64,000 nucleotides of DNA, from contig NZ_VTAV01000001.1 in assembly GCF_008180195.1 (NCBI RefSeq), positions 124,001-188,000 on the forward strand, given 5' to 3'. The notes under the pieces were generated by a model. That model saw only the letters and a list, made by a program, of their open reading frames with translations. It made no database searches and was not told the origin of the DNA. Positions 26,627 through 35,372 of this stretch are shown here, one piece after another. The position numbers and the translations under genes are program-made. Positions within the stretch are counted from its first letter, which is position 1, and the number at the start of each line of letters is the position of its first letter. The stretch is from Sphingobacterium phlebotomi (lineage in GTDB: Bacteria > Bacteroidota > Bacteroidia > Sphingobacteriales > Sphingobacteriaceae).

Positions 26627-28702
26627 ATGAACAGAAAAAGATTTTTATCGATATGGACAATAATAGCCGGTGCGGCTTGTATGTGTCTGAACGCCTGTGT
26701 GGATTTAGACATTACACCCAAAAATGTGGTTGCAGATGATGACGTGCTAAGTACAGACGCGGGTGTAAATATTTACATGGCACGTATGTATAGTTTGATG
26801 CCTTTCGAAGACTTTAAGTATACGGCGCAATGGGGCTTTGAAAACAACGGATGGTTGAACTCCGCCGGTATAGAAGGCACGGGTGAGGCAGTCAATCGCG
26901 AGGGACTTTCAGCCGCATTTACCAGCGAGCGCACCCCTTACTGGAATAAAGGCTTTGAACTGATTTTGGAGGCGAACTATCTCCTCGAGAACCTACCGAA
27001 CTTTAAAGAGAATTTCAGTGAAGAGCTATATAACCATTATCTTGGGGAAGCGTATTACGCCCGTGCCACCGCATTTTATACGATGGCTAAACGTTTTGGA
27101 GGTATTCCATTGGTGACTAAAGTTATACCTTATCCAGCCAGTTCAGAAGAAATGGAAGTGCCTCGGGCAACTGAGGAAGAAACCTGGGATCAGATTCTGG
27201 AAGACTTTGACCAAGCTGTCGAGCTGATGATGGAAGAATCGCCCATAGAAGGATATTCAAACAAATATGTAGCTTTGGCATTCAAATCGGAGGCTATGCT
27301 CTATGCAGGTAGCGTAGCAAAATACAATCAAGATGTATCCGGTCGTCTGACCGGACTAGGGCGTAAAACCGGTGTCCGTGTGATTGGTTTTGACGCAACA
27401 ACCTGGCAGACGGCTTCTATTCGTTATTTTACGGAAGCTTATAAAGCCGCTAGAGAAGTGATGCAAGACGGAGGTTATTCGCTCTATAAAAAGCGTTGGA
27501 CTGCGGATGATCCGGAGGCACAATACCAAAATATGGTCGATATGTTTTCTGACTTGAGCAGTCCGGAAAATATCTATGTGAAACAATATATATTCCCCAC
27601 GACGACGCATGCGTTCGATGCTTATAACCTTCCTTTTACTTTTCGGGCACCATTAGCAAGCGGTACCTGTCCGACATTAGACTTTATAGAGCTCTTCGAT
27701 GGTTTTGATCGTTATCCGGACGGCAGTATTCGGGTTACGAATGGCGACCAAAATGCCTCGGGAAATTACTTGATGTTTGATAGCCCTTTGGATTTTTTTA
27801 AGGATGCGGAACCACGTTTACGTGCTTACGTGATCTTTCCGTCAGACGAATTCAGAAATAAACAGATTGACGTACGTGCGGGTGTATATATTGGAGACAC
27901 ACCCATCAAGCCCTTCTTTTCGAACTACGCCTATAACACCGCGGACACACGATACCAGAATCTATCTATCTATAATGGATCGTCTAAGAGCCTGTACCTC
28001 AGTCCGCGTGAAGGTGGTAGCCAAGAGATTGTAGACTACAACGGAAAGCAAATGACGGCGGCAGGGCAGGAAGGGCCATTCTATGACAACGGAGAAGCAA
28101 CCGTGACGGGGCTTTATCTGCGCAAATGGCTGAATACCGATCCAAATGCCGAAGGAGGAGAAGGAAAGTCTGCACAGCCTTTTATTCTGATGCGCTATGC
28201 CGAAGTATTGTTGAATGCCGCAGAAGCCGCTATAGAGCTTCGTTTGGCCGACGCTACCTCGCCCGATGGCAGTGACTTCTTACAGGTAGCGACCGATGCA
28301 GTAAATGAAATCCGCGAACGTGCAGGCGCTAATTTGCTACAGGGAACGCTGACGGCTGATATCGACGGTCGTAATACGGTGCGCAAAGAACGTCGCAAGG
28401 AGCTGGCCTTTGAGCATAAATCGAAATGGGACATACGACGTTGGCGTGTAGCTCATTACGAAGGAAGGGATGGTTTTTGGGGGGAAACGCGTGATAAAAA
28501 CAAGTTCAGCAATAATGAAAACTATCGCTTCCGCGGCCTCTATCCGTTTTTTTCGACAAAAACAGGTAAATATTTCTTTGATGCCCGCTTTCAATGGGTA
28601 GCATCAAAAACTTATGGATATACACCGTTGAACTATTATTTTGAAATACCGGGGGGTGAAGTCGCGAAGAGTGCTGTTATTGATCAACAACCGAATAGAT
28701 AA
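26627..28702 (+). CDS. SusD/RagB-family glycan-binding lipoprotein (first pair)
   Basis: A 691-residue SusD-like lipoprotein, long for the family. The lipobox cysteine is in CLNACVDLDITP. The SusD family core is visible: a helical TPR-like N-terminal half with YLGEAYYARATAFYTMAKRFGGIPLV, and the C-terminal segment with FILMRYAEVLLNAAEAAI and RKERRKELAFEHKSKWDIRRWR. SusD caps the SusC barrel from outside and binds the incoming oligosaccharide. It follows SusC by 20 bases and is followed 19 bases later by the DUF3823 gene. The nature of the bound sugar is inferred from the enzymes nearby. Confidence 0.94.
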   Translation: MNRKRFLSIWTIIAGAACMCLNACVDLDITPKNVVADDDVLSTDAGVNIYMARMYSLMPFEDFKYTAQWGFENNGWLNSAGIEGTGEAVNREGLSAAFTSERTPYWNKGFELILEANYLLENLPNFKENFSEELYNHYLGEAYYARATAFYTMAKRFGGIPLVTKVIPYPASSEEMEVPRATEEETWDQILEDFDQAVELMMEESPIEGYSNKYVALAFKSEAMLYAGSVAKYNQDVSGRLTGLGRKTGVRVIGFDATTWQTASIRYFTEAYKAAREVMQDGGYSLYKKRWTADDPEAQYQNMVDMFSDLSSPENIYVKQYIFPTTTHAFDAYNLPFTFRAPLASGTCPTLDFIELFDGFDRYPDGSIRVTNGDQNASGNYLMFDSPLDFFKDAEPRLRAYVIFPSDEFRNKQIDVRAGVYIGDTPIKPFFSNYAYNTADTRYQNLSIYNGSSKSLYLSPREGGSQEIVDYNGKQMTAAGQEGPFYDNGEATVTGLYLRKWLNTDPNAEGGEGKSAQPFILMRYAEVLLNAAEAAIELRLADATSPDGSDFLQVATDAVNEIRERAGANLLQGTLTADIDGRNTVRKERRKELAFEHKSKWDIRRWRVAHYEGRDGFWGETRDKNKFSNNENYRFRGLYPFFSTKTGKYFFDARFQWVASKTYGYTPLNYYFEIPGGEVAKSAVIDQQPNR

Positions 28703-28721
28703 GGATTTAGAATTGAAAAAT

Positions 28722-29537
28722 ATGAACAAGATAATACAGAGTGGGCTGTTATGCTTCGTTATGCTAATCAGCTCATGCAGCCTATTTGAGCCGGATAATT
28801 TCGATGCACCAGACGTCGCATTGGAAGGGCAGGTAGTGGATATATTGACAGGAAAACCTGTATTGACCGATCAAGGATCGGAAGGAATCCGTGTACGCTT
28901 GACAGAATTAAGTTGGGGCGATAATGTAGAACCCAACCCCGACTTCTATTGTATGCCCGATGGTACTTTTCGGAATACTAAACTCTTTAAGGGCAACTAC
29001 CGTATTACGGTTGACGGACCTTTCATTCCTTTGATACGTGAGGATGAAGACGGTCGCGAACTGGCTGACGAAAGTATCGTTATGGACCTGCAGAGCGATC
29101 ATCAGATTAAATTCGAAGTGCAACCCTTTTTGCATGTAGAATGGGTTGGAGAACCTACGGTTGAAAATGGCAAAATCATCGCACAGGTGAAAGTCTCTAG
29201 AGCTGTAAGTCCCGAAGACTTCAGAACGAAAGTGGAACCTATGGGGAATTATAACGATGATTTCCTAAATATGACCGATATTCAATTTTTCGTAAGCTAT
29301 TCCTCCAGTGTAGGTTACCGCGCCCGCGACGAGCGTTGGTCGAGTCGCGTAGATTACTCGGGTAATTCGTTTGATCAGCTATTTGGCGAAACAATTACCT
29401 TGGAGTCTAATGGTGAGATCCCTGCAGGTCGGACCGTATTTATCCGTGCGGCAGCCCGAATCAACTACGATACGCCGGCAGGTAGCGGAACAAAGCGTTG
29501 GAACTATAGTGAAGCGAAAGAAGTATTGGTCGATTGA
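28722..29537 (+). CDS. DUF3823 surface lipoprotein
   Basis: A 271-residue lipoprotein taken from the ATG at 28722. An earlier in-frame start at 28641 lies inside susD and would lack a leading signal sequence. The lipobox is LISSCSLF. The body matches DUF3823, a beta-sandwich family found only in SusCD loci, with ALEGQVVDILTGKPV near the start and DGTFRNTKLFKGNYRI in the middle. It is likely a surface glycan-binding accessory protein at the outer membrane, comparable in position to SusE/SusF. It has no enzymatic motif. It is followed 24 bases later by the putative GH42-like gene. Confidence 0.85.
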   Translation: MNKIIQSGLLCFVMLISSCSLFEPDNFDAPDVALEGQVVDILTGKPVLTDQGSEGIRVRLTELSWGDNVEPNPDFYCMPDGTFRNTKLFKGNYRITVDGPFIPLIREDEDGRELADESIVMDLQSDHQIKFEVQPFLHVEWVGEPTVENGKIIAQVKVSRAVSPEDFRTKVEPMGNYNDDFLNMTDIQFFVSYSSSVGYRARDERWSSRVDYSGNSFDQLFGETITLESNGEIPAGRTVFIRAAARINYDTPAGSGTKRWNYSEAKEVLVD

Positions 29538-29561
29538 TGAACAGATTGATAAATTAAACGG

Positions 29562-31751
29562 ATGATCATGGTAAATTGGAGAATATTAATTGGGGTGGGA
29601 TGCCTGCTAGGAATCAATGGGCCGCTTATCGCTCAAAAAAAGGAAGAGCAGGTAAAAACCACTTTTCAGACGTCTCGAGAATGGCGACCAACAATCGATA
29701 ATCGGGCCGATGCGGTTATGATCTATGGTGTGGGGGGGAATCCTTCGGACAAAAACAAACGGGTGCCGTTCGAAGACCGGGTGAAATCGTGGAAAGATAA
29801 AGGATATATTATTCATTTCATGACCGGGATTGCCTGGGGCGAATATCAAGATTATTTTACAGGACAATGGGATGGAGAATGGCATTTGGATGAAGGACAA
29901 GTGACGCAAGCACAAGATACCATTTGGCATGGGCACCTGGTTCCCTACATTGTACCTACGGATAATTTCCTTAAATATCTGAAGGAAAGACATGTGAAAC
30001 CTGTCATCGATGCTGGAATCGACGCCATCTTCATGGAAGAGCCGGAATTCTGGGCACGGGCAGGCTACAGCGAATCGTTCAAAAGGGAATGGAAGAAATA
30101 TTATGGCTTCGACTGGCGTCCACAACATGAATCTCCAGAGAACACCTACCTTTCTAATAAGCTCAAGTATCACCTCTATTACAAGGCGCTGAACGAGGTG
30201 TTTACCTTTGCCAAAGCATACGGAAAATCCAAAGGCATGGATGTGAAATGTTACGTTCCCACGCATTCACTCGTCAATTATGCACAATGGATGATCGTTT
30301 CTCCTGAGGCTAGTTTGGCATCTTTGCCTGTTGTGGATGGCTATATCGCACAAGTTTGGACGGGAACTTCACGGGAACCCAACTATTTTAATGGAAAAGA
30401 ACGGGAACGCGTTTTTGAAACAGCATATCTGGAATACGGTTCGATGGAGTCCATGACCGCGCCTACCGGTAGGAAAATGTTCTTTTTGACCGATCCTATT
30501 GAGGACTGTGCTAAGGATTGGGTAGATTATAAAACCAATTACCAGGCAACTTTTGTAGCGCAATTGCTCTATCCAAACATTGCCGACTATGAGGTTATGC
30601 CTTGGCCAGAGCGAATTTACGAAGGTTTGTACCGGACAAATCCGAACAGTGACCAGAAGGAACGTATCCCGCGTCATTATTCCACGCAGATGCAGGTTAT
30701 GATCAATACATTGAACCATATGCCGCTGAGCGAAAATAAATTGTCGGGAAGCGAAGGGATCTCGGTGTTGATGGCAAATTCGTTGATGTTCCAACGTTTC
30801 CCAACACACGAAGGATACGATGATCCGCAGTTGGCAAACTTTTATGGTCTTGCTCTCCCTTTTCTTAAACGTGGTGTACCGGTAAAAACGGTACATATAG
30901 AGAACCTCGGTTATAAAGAAGCACTGGCGGATACTAAAGTGTTGCTCATGACCTATGCCAACATGAAGCCGTTGGATCCAGCGGCGCATGAGCACTTGGC
31001 GGCATGGGTGCATGCCGGAGGACAGCTCATCTATAGCGGAACTGATAGTGACCCGTTTCAAACGGTTCAGGAATGGTGGAATACCGCAGGCAATACATAT
31101 AAGGCTCCAGCTGATCATCTTTTTGAAAAAATGGACATTAAGCGCGGAGCGGACAGCGGCGTCTATGCATATGGTAAAGGATCCGTACAGATTATCCGGA
31201 TGGATCCAAAAGATTATGCACTCAAAGCAAACAATAGTCAACAGTTGGTCGATATTACACAAGAACGTTATCGAGCTTCTGGCAGCGGCGCCATAGCGTT
31301 CAAAAACAACTTTTACCTACAGCGCGGACCATTTGAGTTGATCGCTGTGATGGACGAAAGTGTCAGCGAAGAAAACTATACAATCCGGGGTACGCTGATC
31401 GATCTGTTTGATCCAAAACTTCCCGTATATAGTACGCGATCTATTTCTCCTGGTCAGCAAGCGTACTTTTTTAATATTGATTTAGTCAAGGACAAGCAAA
31501 AACCACAGGTCCTGGCTGCTGCTAGTCGTGTTTATAACGAAAAAATAGCTAAAGCGAGTTATTCTTATGTGGCCAAAAGCCCCATAGAAACGACAAACAT
31601 CTCCAGAATACTGCTTCCAAGGCTACCGAAAAGTGTAACAATCGATGGAAATGAGGTCTTCGATCAAAGAAACTGGGATGAGGCATCAAAAACATACCTG
31701 CTGGGCTTTGAGAATAATCCCGATGGTGTCGAGGTAGCGTTTGTATGGTAA
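29562..31751 (+). CDS. Putative glycoside hydrolase with GH42-like architecture (family unassigned)
   Basis: A 729-residue exported protein with a signal peptide ending near residue 25. Residues about 45-365 look like a TIM barrel. The acidic cluster FMEEPEFW (Glu159, Glu160, Glu162) is a candidate acid/base region, and Glu291 (LEYGS) or Glu350 (PWPERIY) are candidate nucleophiles. Residues about 395-515 resemble a class I glutamine amidotransferase-like Rossmann domain (VLLMTYANMKPLD, HAGGQLIYSGTD). In GH42 and GH164 enzymes such a domain mediates trimer formation. A beta-rich tail ends the protein. This three-part layout is seen in clan GH-A beta-galactosidases and beta-mannosidases. Activity is not proven; the call rests on architecture and on its place between SusCD and GH92. 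Confidence 0.6.
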   Translation: MIMVNWRILIGVGCLLGINGPLIAQKKEEQVKTTFQTSREWRPTIDNRADAVMIYGVGGNPSDKNKRVPFEDRVKSWKDKGYIIHFMTGIAWGEYQDYFTGQWDGEWHLDEGQVTQAQDTIWHGHLVPYIVPTDNFLKYLKERHVKPVIDAGIDAIFMEEPEFWARAGYSESFKREWKKYYGFDWRPQHESPENTYLSNKLKYHLYYKALNEVFTFAKAYGKSKGMDVKCYVPTHSLVNYAQWMIVSPEASLASLPVVDGYIAQVWTGTSREPNYFNGKERERVFETAYLEYGSMESMTAPTGRKMFFLTDPIEDCAKDWVDYKTNYQATFVAQLLYPNIADYEVMPWPERIYEGLYRTNPNSDQKERIPRHYSTQMQVMINTLNHMPLSENKLSGSEGISVLMANSLMFQRFPTHEGYDDPQLANFYGLALPFLKRGVPVKTVHIENLGYKEALADTKVLLMTYANMKPLDPAAHEHLAAWVHAGGQLIYSGTDSDPFQTVQEWWNTAGNTYKAPADHLFEKMDIKRGADSGVYAYGKGSVQIIRMDPKDYALKANNSQQLVDITQERYRASGSGAIAFKNNFYLQRGPFELIAVMDESVSEENYTIRGTLIDLFDPKLPVYSTRSISPGQQAYFFNIDLVKDKQKPQVLAAASRVYNEKIAKASYSYVAKSPIETTNISRILLPRLPKSVTIDGNEVFDQRNWDEASKTYLLGFENNPDGVEVAFVW

Positions 31752-31799
31752 ACTGATCATATGATGGTCATCATTATAGCAATTAAATAAGTAAAATTT

Positions 31800-34085
31800 A
31801 TGAAACAAAATTCTTTTTTTCTGATAACCCTATTATGGATGGCGTGTATCCAAAAAATATGCGCACAATCACCCGATCCTGTTGATTACGTAAACCCATT
31901 GGTAGGTACTTTATCTAAATATGAACTTTCAACAGGGAATACCTATCCAGCTATCGCCCGACCCTGGGGTATGAACTTTTGGACACCGCAGACCGGTAAT
32001 ATGGGTGACGGTTGGATATATACCTATACCGCAGATAAAATTAAAGGTTTTAAACAGACACACCAGCCGAGTCCTTGGAATAACGACTATGGGCAATTTT
32101 CACTGATGCCTATCACGGGGCAGCCGGTGTTCGATCAGGATGCACGGGCGAGTTGGTTTTCACATAAAGCAGAAATCGCAAAGCCATACTATTATAGCGT
32201 ATTCCTTGCGGATCACGACGTTACAACAGAATTCAGTCCATCACAACGTGCTGTCGTATTCAAGTTTACCTTTCCGAAAACCGATAGTGCCTATATCGTA
32301 ATCGACGCTTTTGACAAAGGGTCCTTTATCCAACTTATACCAGAAGAAAATAAGATTATCGGATATAATACCCGCAATAGTGGCGGAACACCGGAAAACT
32401 TTAAGAATTATTTTGTAATCGAATTTGACCAGCCGATGGACAGTCATTTCGTTGTGAAGGATGGTGACATGAAAGCTGAAGGCTTAGAAGTAACCGCGGA
32501 TCATGCAGGAGCAATTGTCGGTTTCAAAGGATTGAAAAAGGGACAACAGATAATAGCTCGCGTAGCCTCGTCGTTTATCAGTTTTGAGCAAGCGTCGCTG
32601 AACCTCAATGAAGTACGTGAAAAATCTTTGGAGGAGGTTGCCCGTGAAGGGCGTATCCAGTGGAACGAGGTGCTCGGCCGGATCCGTATCAAAGATCAGG
32701 ATATCGATCGCCTCCGCACCTTTTACTCCTGCTTGTACCGTTCTACACTCTTTCCACGGGATCTTTCGGAAATAGACGCCAAAGGAAACCGCGTGCATTA
32801 TAGCCCCTATAACGGTCAGGTATTGCCAGGAGAGATGTTTACCGATACAGGGTTTTGGGATACATTTCGAAGTCTTTTTCCGTTGTTGAATCTGCTTTAT
32901 CCTTCCATGAACGACCGTATGCAAGAGGGACTCGTGAATGCCTATAAAGAAAGTGGCTTTCTGCCGGAATGGGCATCGCCCGGGCATCGTGCTTCCATGA
33001 TCGGAAATAATTCGGCATCTGTTGTCGCGGACGCATACCTCACAGGACGAAAAGGCTACGATCCGTTGGTCCTGTGGGAAGCCGTACAATGGGGCGCAAA
33101 TAACGTGCATCCCAAGAATACGTCAACCGGACGATATGGACATGAATTTTATAACGAAGTAGGGTATATTCCTGCAGATGCAGGTATTTCGCAGAATGCT
33201 GCCCGGACATTAGAATATGCCTACAATGATTGGTGCATTTATCAGTTTGGAAAGGCTTTGGGACGCCCGGAAGCAGAAACTAGTGTATATGCCAAACGAG
33301 CGCTAAATTACAAGAACCTCTATGATCCCTCCACCAAGCTTATGCGCGGAAAGAACAAAAATGGATCATTTATAGCGAATTTTGACCCGAGTGCCTGGTC
33401 CGAAGAATTTACAGAAGGGAATTCATGGCATTGGAGTTTCTGTGTCTTTCATGATCCACAAGGATTGATCGACTTAATGGGGAGCGATGAGGCTTTTACC
33501 GGCATGTTAGATACCGTCTTTATGGTGCCTAGTCTGGAGGGGATGAAAAGCCGCGGGATGATCCATGAAATGCGCGAGATGCAGATTATGAACATGGGGC
33601 AATACGCGCATGGTAATCAGCCTATACAACATATGCCGTATCTCTACAACTATTCAGCGGCCCCATGGAAGACACAATATTGGGTACGGGAGATTATGGA
33701 TAAGCTTTACTCTGCTGCTCCTGACGGCTATTGTGGGGACGAGGACAATGGGCAGACTTCTGCCTGGTACGTGTTTTCATCGATGGGATTTTACCCCGTT
33801 GCGCCGGGATCAGGAGAATATGTGTTAGGATCACCACAGTTTGACGAAGTAACACTACAACTGGAGAATGGAAAAACAGTAGTCATCTCAGCGGAAAATC
33901 AATCAAAAGAAAATGTATACGTTGATCAGCTACGTGTAAACGGCAAGAATTATACACACAATTTCTTGCGTATAGCCGATTTATATAAAGGTGCTAAGCT
34001 AAATTTCAGTATGTCTGCGCAGCCGAATCTATCCCGAGGTAAGACAAAAGAAGATAAACCTTATTCGTTTTCAGATGAATTCTGA
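31800..34085 (+). CDS. GH92 exo-alpha-mannosidase
   Basis: A 761-residue exported protein with a signal peptide ending in ICAQS. It follows GH92 from end to end: DYVNPLVGT at the N-terminus, KGFKQTHQPSPW near residue 83, and DGYCGDEDNGQTSAWYVF near residue 645, which carries the acidic residues of the active site. YPVAPGSGEYVLGSP closes the catalytic region. GH92 enzymes are calcium-dependent inverting alpha-mannosidases that trim alpha-1,2, alpha-1,3 or alpha-1,6 mannose, and are multiplied in mannan- and N-glycan-degrading Bacteroidota. The linkage preference here cannot be read. It should act in the periplasm on imported oligosaccharides or at the surface. Confidence 0.93.
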   Translation: MKQNSFFLITLLWMACIQKICAQSPDPVDYVNPLVGTLSKYELSTGNTYPAIARPWGMNFWTPQTGNMGDGWIYTYTADKIKGFKQTHQPSPWNNDYGQFSLMPITGQPVFDQDARASWFSHKAEIAKPYYYSVFLADHDVTTEFSPSQRAVVFKFTFPKTDSAYIVIDAFDKGSFIQLIPEENKIIGYNTRNSGGTPENFKNYFVIEFDQPMDSHFVVKDGDMKAEGLEVTADHAGAIVGFKGLKKGQQIIARVASSFISFEQASLNLNEVREKSLEEVAREGRIQWNEVLGRIRIKDQDIDRLRTFYSCLYRSTLFPRDLSEIDAKGNRVHYSPYNGQVLPGEMFTDTGFWDTFRSLFPLLNLLYPSMNDRMQEGLVNAYKESGFLPEWASPGHRASMIGNNSASVVADAYLTGRKGYDPLVLWEAVQWGANNVHPKNTSTGRYGHEFYNEVGYIPADAGISQNAARTLEYAYNDWCIYQFGKALGRPEAETSVYAKRALNYKNLYDPSTKLMRGKNKNGSFIANFDPSAWSEEFTEGNSWHWSFCVFHDPQGLIDLMGSDEAFTGMLDTVFMVPSLEGMKSRGMIHEMREMQIMNMGQYAHGNQPIQHMPYLYNYSAAPWKTQYWVREIMDKLYSAAPDGYCGDEDNGQTSAWYVFSSMGFYPVAPGSGEYVLGSPQFDEVTLQLENGKTVVISAENQSKENVYVDQLRVNGKNYTHNFLRIADLYKGAKLNFSMSAQPNLSRGKTKEDKPYSFSDEF

Positions 34086-34109
34086 CAAGGTTTACTAATT
34101 TTACTCGAA

Positions 34110-34117
34110 TATATTTG
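34110..34117 (+). promoter_or_regulatory. Internal -7 element before the second GH76 gene
   Basis: TATATTTG matches TAnnTTTG, 18 bases before the ATG at 34136. It may allow extra or separate transcription of the downstream enzyme genes. No good -33 element. Confidence 0.35.
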
Positions 34118-34135
34118 TATCCCAAACATAAAAAT

Positions 34136-35329
34136 ATGATGAAACGAGTCTTTCTTCTTCTATTAAACTTGATGACATTAGCTGCTTCTTTAAAGCTGTT
34201 CGCACAAACGGCAGATTTTGATAGCTATGCAAGGGCTCAGGAAACACTTAAAATCATTGAAAAGCTTTACGCGGTAAGGGATGGAAACAACCTTTTCCGT
34301 GAAACATATCCGTATGACGATGCATACAATGCCAGTTATCTAGGAGGCGGTGCCGACTCCAATAAGTCAAATCCTTATGCTTACCTTTGGCCTTTTTCGG
34401 GGAGTTTATCCGCTTATACGGCATTGTTGGAAAAATCTCATGATGCAGGTGTGAGAAAACATCTTGATGATTTTATATTGCCGGGGCTAGAACAATATTA
34501 CGACAAAAGACAGCCGGCGGCCTATGCGTCTTATATAAATTCAGCACCATTGTCTGATCGTTTTTATGACGATAATATTTGGTTGGGCATCGATTTCCTC
34601 GATCTATATCTACACACTAAAGAAAAATCGTATCTCGATAAAGCCAACGAAATATGGGACTTCGTAGAAAGTGGTATGGATAATAAATTAGGAGGCGGAA
34701 TTTATTGGTGCGAGCAGCGTAAGGAATCAAAGAATACCTGTTCGAACGCACCAGCTGTGGTTTATCTGCTTAAACTTTATGAAGCCACAGACTCCACGCA
34801 TTATCTCAATAAAGCAAAAAGCTTATACGAGTGGACCAAAAATAATTTACAAGATTCCAGTGATAGGTTGTATTGGGATAATATCAATTTGTCGGGAAAG
34901 ATCGATAAGACCAAATATCCCTATAACACAGGTCAAATGATTCAGGCAGGTGCATTATTATATAAATTAACCAAAGAACAACAGTATTTGCAAGATGCGC
35001 AAAAGTCGGCACTAGGAGGATTCACCTATTTTTTTGATGCATCTAAAAGTAAGGAGAAGGGGCTATTATATCCTTTATTAAAAAGAAGCGACAACTGGTT
35101 TATCGCGGTGATGTTAAGGGGTTACGTGGAATTATACCATCAAGACCAAAACAAACAATATGTGGATGTGTTCAACGCAAATCTAGCCCATGCTTGGGAA
35201 AATATGCGGGATGAAGATGGGCTTTTCGGCAAAGACTGGTTGGGAAACGAAGAAACTGCTATAGGCAAACGATGGATCTTAGATCAATTTGCTATCGCTG
35301 AAATGTATGCCCGATTGACGAGACTATAG
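34136..35329 (+). CDS. GH76-family alpha-1,6-mannanase
   Basis: A 397-residue exported protein from the ATG at 34136; an alternative ATG is at 34139. The in-frame TTG at 34115 falls within a -7 element and is unlikely. The signal peptide ends near LFAQ. It is a compact GH76 with the catalytic aspartate pair Asp145-Asp146 in RFYDDNIWLGIDFLDLY. Typical GH76 features follow: GGIYWCE, a central CSNAPAV stretch and YNTGQMIQAGALLY. It should hydrolyse alpha-1,6-linked mannan backbones. Unlike the GH76 at 21884 it has no lipobox, so it is probably periplasmic and would process imported fragments. It lies between GH92 and the glutaminase-like gene. Confidence 0.9.
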   Translation: MMKRVFLLLLNLMTLAASLKLFAQTADFDSYARAQETLKIIEKLYAVRDGNNLFRETYPYDDAYNASYLGGGADSNKSNPYAYLWPFSGSLSAYTALLEKSHDAGVRKHLDDFILPGLEQYYDKRQPAAYASYINSAPLSDRFYDDNIWLGIDFLDLYLHTKEKSYLDKANEIWDFVESGMDNKLGGGIYWCEQRKESKNTCSNAPAVVYLLKLYEATDSTHYLNKAKSLYEWTKNNLQDSSDRLYWDNINLSGKIDKTKYPYNTGQMIQAGALLYKLTKEQQYLQDAQKSALGGFTYFFDASKSKEKGLLYPLLKRSDNWFIAVMLRGYVELYHQDQNKQYVDVFNANLAHAWENMRDEDGLFGKDWLGNEETAIGKRWILDQFAIAEMYARLTRL

Positions 35330-35372
35330 ATTTGTTGATTTTTTAAACTCAGTTATAAACGATAATAGTGAA

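Noticed and set aside
30369-31262. A 297-codon open frame antisense to the GH42-like gene
   Set aside because: Its translation is unlike any protein family, and the sense frame has a signal peptide, domain structure and operon spacing.
32484-33110. A 208-codon open frame antisense to the GH92 gene
   Set aside because: It lies fully within a well-conserved GH92 coding region, shows no recognisable domain, and is best explained as a by-product of the codon use of the real gene.
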